Assembly (NCBI GenBank): GCA_964511385.1
Contig: CAZEFE010000010.1
Coordinates: 1-64,000, forward strand
Direction of reading: 5' to 3'
Length of the DNA: 64,000 nucleotides
Source of the DNA: CAILHX01 sp964511385
GTDB lineage: Bacteria; Pseudomonadota; Gammaproteobacteria; Burkholderiales; Methylophilaceae
Of this stretch, positions 59,359 to 64,000 are shown one piece after another. A program made the translations under genes and the position numbers. Position 1 is the stretch's first letter. Each line of letters begins with the position of its first letter. The notes beneath the pieces were generated by a model. That model had not been told where the DNA came from and ran no database searches. It worked only from the letters and a program-made list of their open reading frames with translations.

Positions 59359-59856
59359 ATGAATGATATAACACTGGAACTGGCAGACGAAGCTGCCACG
59401 CTCAGCTTAGGCGCCAAGCTGGCAAAAGCCATCCGACCGGGGCTGGTCGTGTTTTTGCACGGCGACTTGGGCGCGGGCAAAACCACGCTGAGCCGGGGCT
59501 TGCTGCATGGCGCCGGTTTTTCCGGCCGGGTGAAAAGCCCGACATATACGCTGGTTGAGCCTTACGTGGTTTCCGGGGTTGACCTGTACCACTTTGATTT
59601 GTATCGGTTTACCGATGCGGAGGAGTGGGAGGCGGCAGGTTTCCGCGAGTACTTCAACGCAGATTCCATCTGCCTGGTAGAGTGGCCGGAAAAAGCCGCA
59701 GAAATTTTGCCGAAACCGGATTGGGACATCTTTCTTTCGGTGTGCAATCTTGGGAAAATACCAGGCCATGGGGCCGGTGAAATACTGGGCCGTAAGGCTT
59801 CGATTGTTGCTAATACCGAGTTGGGAATTAAATGCCTGAAACAATTGCCAGAATAA
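59359..59856 (+). CDS. tsaE: tRNA threonylcarbamoyladenosine biosynthesis ATPase TsaE
   Basis: A 165-residue P-loop ATPase needed with TsaB and TsaD for t6A in ANN-decoding tRNAs. Walker A is HGDLGAGKTTLSRG, followed by GRVKSPTYTLVE and the Walker B-like LYHFDLYRF, with LVEWPEKA near the end. It overlaps amiC by 25 bp, which is the common tsaE-ami arrangement. It diverges from queG, which also modifies tRNA. Confidence 0.95.
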   Translation: MNDITLELADEAATLSLGAKLAKAIRPGLVVFLHGDLGAGKTTLSRGLLHGAGFSGRVKSPTYTLVEPYVVSGVDLYHFDLYRFTDAEEWEAAGFREYFNADSICLVEWPEKAAEILPKPDWDIFLSVCNLGKIPGHGAGEILGRKASIVANTELGIKCLKQLPE

Positions 59857-61226
59857 TCCTCGCCGCGCTGCTGAGCATGGCGCTCACCGGCCATGCCGCC
59901 AGCGCCGAATTGATTGCCGCACGCGTATGGCCGGGTTCGGACTACACCCGCATCACCTTCGAATCCAGCAAGCCGCTGACGCACCGCATGACGCAACTGG
60001 CCAACCCCGAGCGGCTGGTGCTGGATATCGACGAAATTGCGCTGAACGAGGTGCTGAAATCGCTGACCACCAAAATCCAGGGCAGCGACCCCTATATCAA
60101 GGCCGTGCGCACCGGTATTTTCAAAAAAGGCACGGTGCGCGTGGTGATTGACCTCAAGACGAAGATCAACCCCAAGCTGTTTGCCCTCAAGCCCGCAGGA
60201 CAATACAAGGATCGCCTGGTACTGGACATTTACCCCGAGCAAGACCCGCTGATGGCGTTGCTGGAAAAAAGTACCCCCGCTTTGCCGCCGGAAGCCCCTG
60301 CCAGCGAGCCGGGTGGCTGGTCACCAGGCAAGGATGTTGCGATCGCGCCGCCGGCTGAGCCGAAGGCGGAGAAACCGGCGGAAAAGGCGGTAGAACCCCC
60401 TGCGGAGAAACCGGTAGCCAAACCCACTGAAAAAAGCGCGGAAACGGGTGCGGAAAAGCCAGCCGACACCGCCGACGAACCCGCTGATGAAACACCGATA
60501 CCGAAAGTGGACCGCCTGATCACCATCGCCATTGATGCCGGTCACGGCGGCGAAGACCCCGGCGCGCGCGGTGCCAACGGTTCCCATGAAAAAGACATCA
60601 CGCTGGCCATCGCCAAAAAACTCAAAGCCAGGGTGGATAGCGTACCCGGCATGCGCGCGGTGCTGACGCGCGACGGGGATTACTTCATCCCGCTGCACGG
60701 GCGCGTGGTCAAGGCGCGCAAGCTGCAGGCCGACCTGTTCGTGTCCATCCATGCCGATGCCTTCGTCCGTCCCGACGCACGCGGTTCCTCGGTGTTTGCC
60801 TTGTCCGAGCGCGGCGCCACCAGCACCATGGCGCGCTACCTGGCCAAGAAGGAAAACGAATCCGACCTGATCGGCGGCGTCAGCCTGGACGACAAGGACC
60901 CCAACCTGGCCAGGACGTTGCTGGACCTGTCGCAAACCGCCACCATCAACGACAGCCTGAAACTCGGCAAAGCCGTGCTGGGGCGGCTGGGCGAAATCAA
61001 CAACCTGCACAAAAACTCTGTCGAGCAGGCCGGTTTTGCCGTGCTGAAATCCCCCGACATTCCCTCCATCCTGGTGGAAACCGCTTTCATCAGTAATCCC
61101 GAGGAAGAGCGCCGCCTCAACAGCGAGGAATACCGCGACAAAATGGCCAGGGCCATCCTGGCCGGCATCAAGAAGTACTTTGCCTCCAACCCGCCGCTGG
61201 CAAAATCCAAGCTGGCGCAGGAATAG
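59832..61226 (+). CDS. amiC: N-acetylmuramoyl-L-alanine amidase AmiC-type
   Basis: A 464-residue periplasmic amidase that splits septal peptidoglycan. After a signal peptide (RIILAALLSMALTGHAASA), an AMIN domain (about 28-140) is joined by a long Pro/Ala/Glu/Lys linker (about 145-225) to the Amidase_3 domain (about 230-455). Zinc and catalytic residues are seen in DAGHGGEDPGARG, DLFVSIHADAF and SILVETAFISNP. Only one AMIN and no SPOR domain is present. The MmeI-like gene begins 3 bp after its stop. Confidence 0.95.
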   Translation: MPETIARIILAALLSMALTGHAASAELIAARVWPGSDYTRITFESSKPLTHRMTQLANPERLVLDIDEIALNEVLKSLTTKIQGSDPYIKAVRTGIFKKGTVRVVIDLKTKINPKLFALKPAGQYKDRLVLDIYPEQDPLMALLEKSTPALPPEAPASEPGGWSPGKDVAIAPPAEPKAEKPAEKAVEPPAEKPVAKPTEKSAETGAEKPADTADEPADETPIPKVDRLITIAIDAGHGGEDPGARGANGSHEKDITLAIAKKLKARVDSVPGMRAVLTRDGDYFIPLHGRVVKARKLQADLFVSIHADAFVRPDARGSSVFALSERGATSTMARYLAKKENESDLIGGVSLDDKDPNLARTLLDLSQTATINDSLKLGKAVLGRLGEINNLHKNSVEQAGFAVLKSPDIPSILVETAFISNPEEERRLNSEEYRDKMARAILAGIKKYFASNPPLAKSKLAQE

Positions 61227-61229
61227 GGG

Positions 61230-63005
61230 ATGCCGCTCTCATGGAATGAGATCAAGACCCGTGCGCTGGGGTTTTCCAAGCAGTGGGCCGATGCCCATTA
61301 CGAAGACGGCCAGGCCAAGCCTTTCCTGATTGATTTCTTCGAGGTGTTCGGCATCACCAACAAGCGTATCGCCAGCTTCGAGCACAACGTCAAGAAGTAC
61401 GGCAATAAAGACGGTTATGTGGATTTGTTCTGGCCGGGTATCCTGCTGGTGGAGATGAAATCGCGCGGCAAGAACCTTGACCGTGCCTACAGCCAGGCGC
61501 TGGATTACTTTCCCGGTATTGCCGAGCGCGATCTGCCGCAATATGTGCTGGTGTGTGATTTCGCGCGATTTGAGTTGCATGACCTCAAGGATGGCAGCAT
61601 TGCTCAGTTCAACTTGGCTGACCTCTACAAAAACGTCAAGCTGTTCGGCTTCATCGCCGGCTACCAGACGCAGGTCATCAAGCCGCAAGACCCCATCAAC
61701 ATCCGCGCTGCCGAGCGCATGGGCAGGCTGCATGATGCGCTCAAGGCGGTGGGCTATGAAGGCCATCCACTGGAGCTTTACCTGGTGCGGCTGCTGTTCT
61801 GCCTGTTTGCCGAAGACACCAGCATCTTCGAAAAACGCCTGTTTCAGGATTACATCGAAAATAAGACCAAAGAGGATGGCAGTGACCTTGCGCATCACAT
61901 CAGCACGCTGTTCTACGTGCTCAACACGCCTTATGACAAGCGCCTGAAAAACCTCGACGAAGACCTGGCAGCTTTTCCCTACGTCAACGGCAAACTGTTC
62001 GAGGAACAGTTACCCCCAGCTGCGTTCGACAGCAAAATGCGCGAAGCCCTGCTGGACCTGTGCGCGCTGGATTGGAGCGTCATCTCGCCCGCCATCTTCG
62101 GCAGCCTGTTCCAGAGCATCATGGACGAAAAGGCCCGCCGCAACCTCGGCGCGCATTACACGTCGGAAGAAAACATCCTCAAGCTCATCAAGCCGCTATT
62201 CCTCGATGCGCTGTGGGCCGAGTTCGACAAGGTCAAGGGCAACAAGAACCGCCTGTTCGAGTTCCACAAAAAACTGCGCGGCCTGACCTTTCTCGACCCC
62301 GCCTGCGGCTGCGGCAACTTCCTCGTCATCACCTACCGCGAACTGCGCCTGCTGGAACTCGAAGTCCTGCGCGCCTCGCACACCCACGGCCAGCAGGTGC
62401 TGGACGTGCAGCAGTTGATTAACGTGGACGTGGATCAGTTCTACGGTATCGAAATCGAGGAATTCCCCGCCCAGATCGCCCAGGTCGCGCTGTGGCTCAC
62501 CGACCACCAGATGAACATGCGCGTATCGGAGGAATTCGGCAGCTACTACGCCCGCATTCCGCTCAAGGCCACGCCGCACATCGTCTGCGGCAATGCGCTG
62601 CGGCTGGATTGGGCGGAGGTGTTGCCGCCGGAGCGCTGTGCTTATGTGCTGGGCAATCCGCCGTTCTTGGGTAAAACCTATCAGTCAACAGAACAAAAAA
62701 GCGATATGCAGTTGGTATGCAGGGATATTAAAAATGCTGGGTTGTTGGATTTTGTTGCGGCTTGGTACATAAAAGCAGCGCGATATTTGGACAGCAGAGC
62801 AGAGCAGAGCAGAGCAGAGCAGAGCAATTATACCAAGCCAATCAGACCAAATGTGCATTCGTTTCCACCAATAGCATCACCCAGGGCGAACAGGTGGGCG
62901 TGCTGTGGGGCTGGCTGCTGGCGCAAGGCGTCAAAATCCATTTCGCCCACCGCACCTTTAGCTGGAGCAACGAGGCCAAGGGCAAGGCCGCCGTGCATTG
63001 CGTGA
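61230..63005 (+). CDS. MmeI-like type IIL restriction-modification enzyme, N-terminal nuclease and methyltransferase part (as read in the present frame)
   Basis: This frame encodes 591 residues. The N-terminus has a PD-(D/E)XK nuclease site, D65-x9-E75-M-K77, the same D-x9-ExK spacing as MmeI. A helical spacer follows, then the adenine methyltransferase with motif I D356-PACGCGNF and motif IV N476-PPF. Real similarity stops near residue 532, inside AGAGC repeats; the last 55 or so residues (KPIRPNVHSFPPIASPR onward) are out-of-frame noise. The true gene continues in another frame to beyond the window. With five or eight repeats it would read through. Strong RBS (AGGAATAGGGG); no separate methylase gene is seen. 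Confidence 0.85.
   Translation: MPLSWNEIKTRALGFSKQWADAHYEDGQAKPFLIDFFEVFGITNKRIASFEHNVKKYGNKDGYVDLFWPGILLVEMKSRGKNLDRAYSQALDYFPGIAERDLPQYVLVCDFARFELHDLKDGSIAQFNLADLYKNVKLFGFIAGYQTQVIKPQDPINIRAAERMGRLHDALKAVGYEGHPLELYLVRLLFCLFAEDTSIFEKRLFQDYIENKTKEDGSDLAHHISTLFYVLNTPYDKRLKNLDEDLAAFPYVNGKLFEEQLPPAAFDSKMREALLDLCALDWSVISPAIFGSLFQSIMDEKARRNLGAHYTSEENILKLIKPLFLDALWAEFDKVKGNKNRLFEFHKKLRGLTFLDPACGCGNFLVITYRELRLLELEVLRASHTHGQQVLDVQQLINVDVDQFYGIEIEEFPAQIAQVALWLTDHQMNMRVSEEFGSYYARIPLKATPHIVCGNALRLDWAEVLPPERCAYVLGNPPFLGKTYQSTEQKSDMQLVCRDIKNAGLLDFVAAWYIKAARYLDSRAEQSRAEQSNYTKPIRPNVHSFPPIASPRANRWACCGAGCWRKASKSISPTAPLAGATRPRARPPCIA
62793..62826 (+). repeat. AGAGC pentanucleotide tandem repeat, six copies, in the MmeI-like gene
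   Basis: Six perfect AGAGC units (62796-62825), flanked by a partial AGC before and A after. Each unit lost or gained moves the frame by five bases. The upstream gene frame and the downstream frame differ so that 5 or 8 copies join them and 6 copies do not. In phase-variable genes such repeats change in number by slipped-strand pairing. Confidence 0.9.
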
Positions 63006-64000
63006 TTGTCGGTTTTGGCTTACAGGATGTCGCCGACAAGGTAATTTATGAGTATGAAGACATCAAGGGCGAGCCGCATGCTTTAAAAGCAAAAAATATT
63101 AATCCCTATTTGGTGGATGCACCTGACTTGGTGCTGGGCAAAACGCGTAGCCCAATTTGCATGGCGCCTGAAATGACTTATGGCAGCAAGCCTGCTGATG
63201 GTGGAAACCTGATATTGACGGCGCAGGAAAAATCCGAATTATTGGCAGTTGAACCGACAGCAAAGGACTATATTCGGCCTTATATCGGTTCTGAAGAACT
63301 AATTAACGGGAATGGGCGGTATTGTCTTTGGCTGAAAGGTGCCAACCCACAGGCATTGCGTCAAATGCCTCAGGTTATGGCACGGATTGAGGCTGTGCGT
63401 AAAATGCGTCAAGCCAGCACGGATGCCAATACTCAAAACTGGGCTAACCAACCGAGTGAGTTTCAAACAGACAGACAACCGGATGCAGATTATTTGGCAA
63501 TTCCAGAAGTGTCATCCGAGCGCCGCCAATATATTCCGATAGGCTTTCTTTCCAATCATGTTGTTGCAAGCAATCTTCTTTACACGATTGGAAATGCAGA
63601 GCGGTTTCATTTCGGTGTTTTGACTTCCACCATGCACAACGCTTGGGTGCGCTCTGTCTGTGGGCGTTTGAAAAGCGATTTTCGCTATTCCGCCAGCATT
63701 GTCTACAACAACTTCCCCTGGCCCGACCCCAGCAACAAACAGCAAGCCACCATCGAAGTCGCCGCCCAAACCGTGCTGGATGCCCGCGCCGCGCACCCCG
63801 GCGCGACGTTGGCCGACCTCTACGACCCACTGACCATGCCGCCCGATTTGCTCAAGGCACACCAGACGCTGGACCGTGCCGTGGATGCCGCTTACGGCTA
63901 CAAGGGCGCCGCTACTGACGCCGCGCGCGTGGCCTTTCTATTTGAACGTTATCAGCAGATCACTTCGCTGCTGCCCGCTGAAAAACCCAAACGACCACGC
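62828..64000 (+). pseudogene. MmeI-like enzyme, target-recognition and C-terminal part (out of frame with the 5' part; 3' end outside window)
   Basis: This frame is open from the repeat to the window end, 391 codons without a stop. It begins LYQANQTKCAFVSTNSITQ and continues GEQVGVLWGWLLAQGVKIHF, the conserved MmeI-family stretch after motif IV. The target-recognition region follows (63030-63660), with NGRYCLWLKGANPQAL and RRQYIPIGFLSNHVVASN. A C-terminal conserved segment (FRYSASIVYNNFPWPD and VDAAYGYKG) completes it. The TRD region is AT-richer than both flanks. It is joined with the 5' part if the AGAGC count changes by -1 or +2, so pseudogene is only the present phase, not a proven state. 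Confidence 0.78.

Noticed and set aside
61230..63005. Reading the MmeI-like gene as a complete 591-residue enzyme
   Set aside because: The last 55 or so residues show no family similarity, while the adjacent frame continues the conserved protein for 391 codons to the window end.

Overview
The window looks like a chromosome segment of a motile, free-living betaproteobacterium with a moderately high GC content. The closest gene-order resemblance is to Nitrosomonadales-type genomes (Gallionella, Sulfuricella or Methylophilus relatives), but that placement is inferred from order and protein character, not from a search. Support comes from the order map/rpsB-tsf-pyrH-frr-uppS-cdsA-dxr-rseP-bamA-skp-lpxD-fabZ-lpxA-lpxB-rnhB, the divergent rne/rluC pair and the divergent queG/tsaE-amiC pair.

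Layout. (1) 1-8873: the end of a SPINDLY-type O-GlcNAc transferase, a REP-associated tyrosine transposase (RAYT) inside two clusters of REP palindromes, then a late flagellar run fliC-flaG-fliD-orf54-fliS-fliT-orf58-DUF2802-fliK-like-flhB-like. fliC has a clear sigma-28 promoter. (2) 8885-12290, minus strand: glnD and map. (3) 12291-26541: the ribosome/nucleotide/envelope super-cluster. It opens with a pseudoknot-capable rpsB leader and has a terminator-like hairpin between rpsB and tsf. (4) 26538-37294: a DUF4139 protein, rne with a long hairpin-rich leader, rluC, a HAD phosphatase, a small Rieske protein, an S49 peptidase, a FecR-SPOR protein, pgl and pgi. (5) 37302-44791: glycogen metabolism, with glgB divergent from glgC plus two different GH57 glucan enzymes. 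(6) 44995-55550: nitrate assimilation. The ANTAR regulator NasT precedes a leader with two (perhaps three) hexanucleotide-loop hairpins and a terminator, then an ABC nitrate importer, an outer-membrane porin, NirB, NirD and NasA. (7) 55617-61226: a GT2/LAB_N/ArnT-like lipid-glycosylation trio, then queG, tsaE and amiC. (8) 61230-64000: an MmeI-like single-chain restriction-modification gene, cut by the window end.

Main points of interest. The MmeI-like gene carries six tandem AGAGC pentanucleotides exactly where its reading frame breaks; five or eight copies would restore one continuous frame, so it looks like a phase-variable restriction enzyme captured in an off state. The TRD part also differs in base composition. 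The nas leader is an unusually legible ANTAR antitermination element. The RAYT locus shows REPs as inverted pairs, and one REP supplies the stop codon of the neighbouring glycosyltransferase. Two small unrecognised ORFs sit inside the flagellar operon.

No tRNA, rRNA, CRISPR array, prophage or insertion sequence other than the RAYT was seen.
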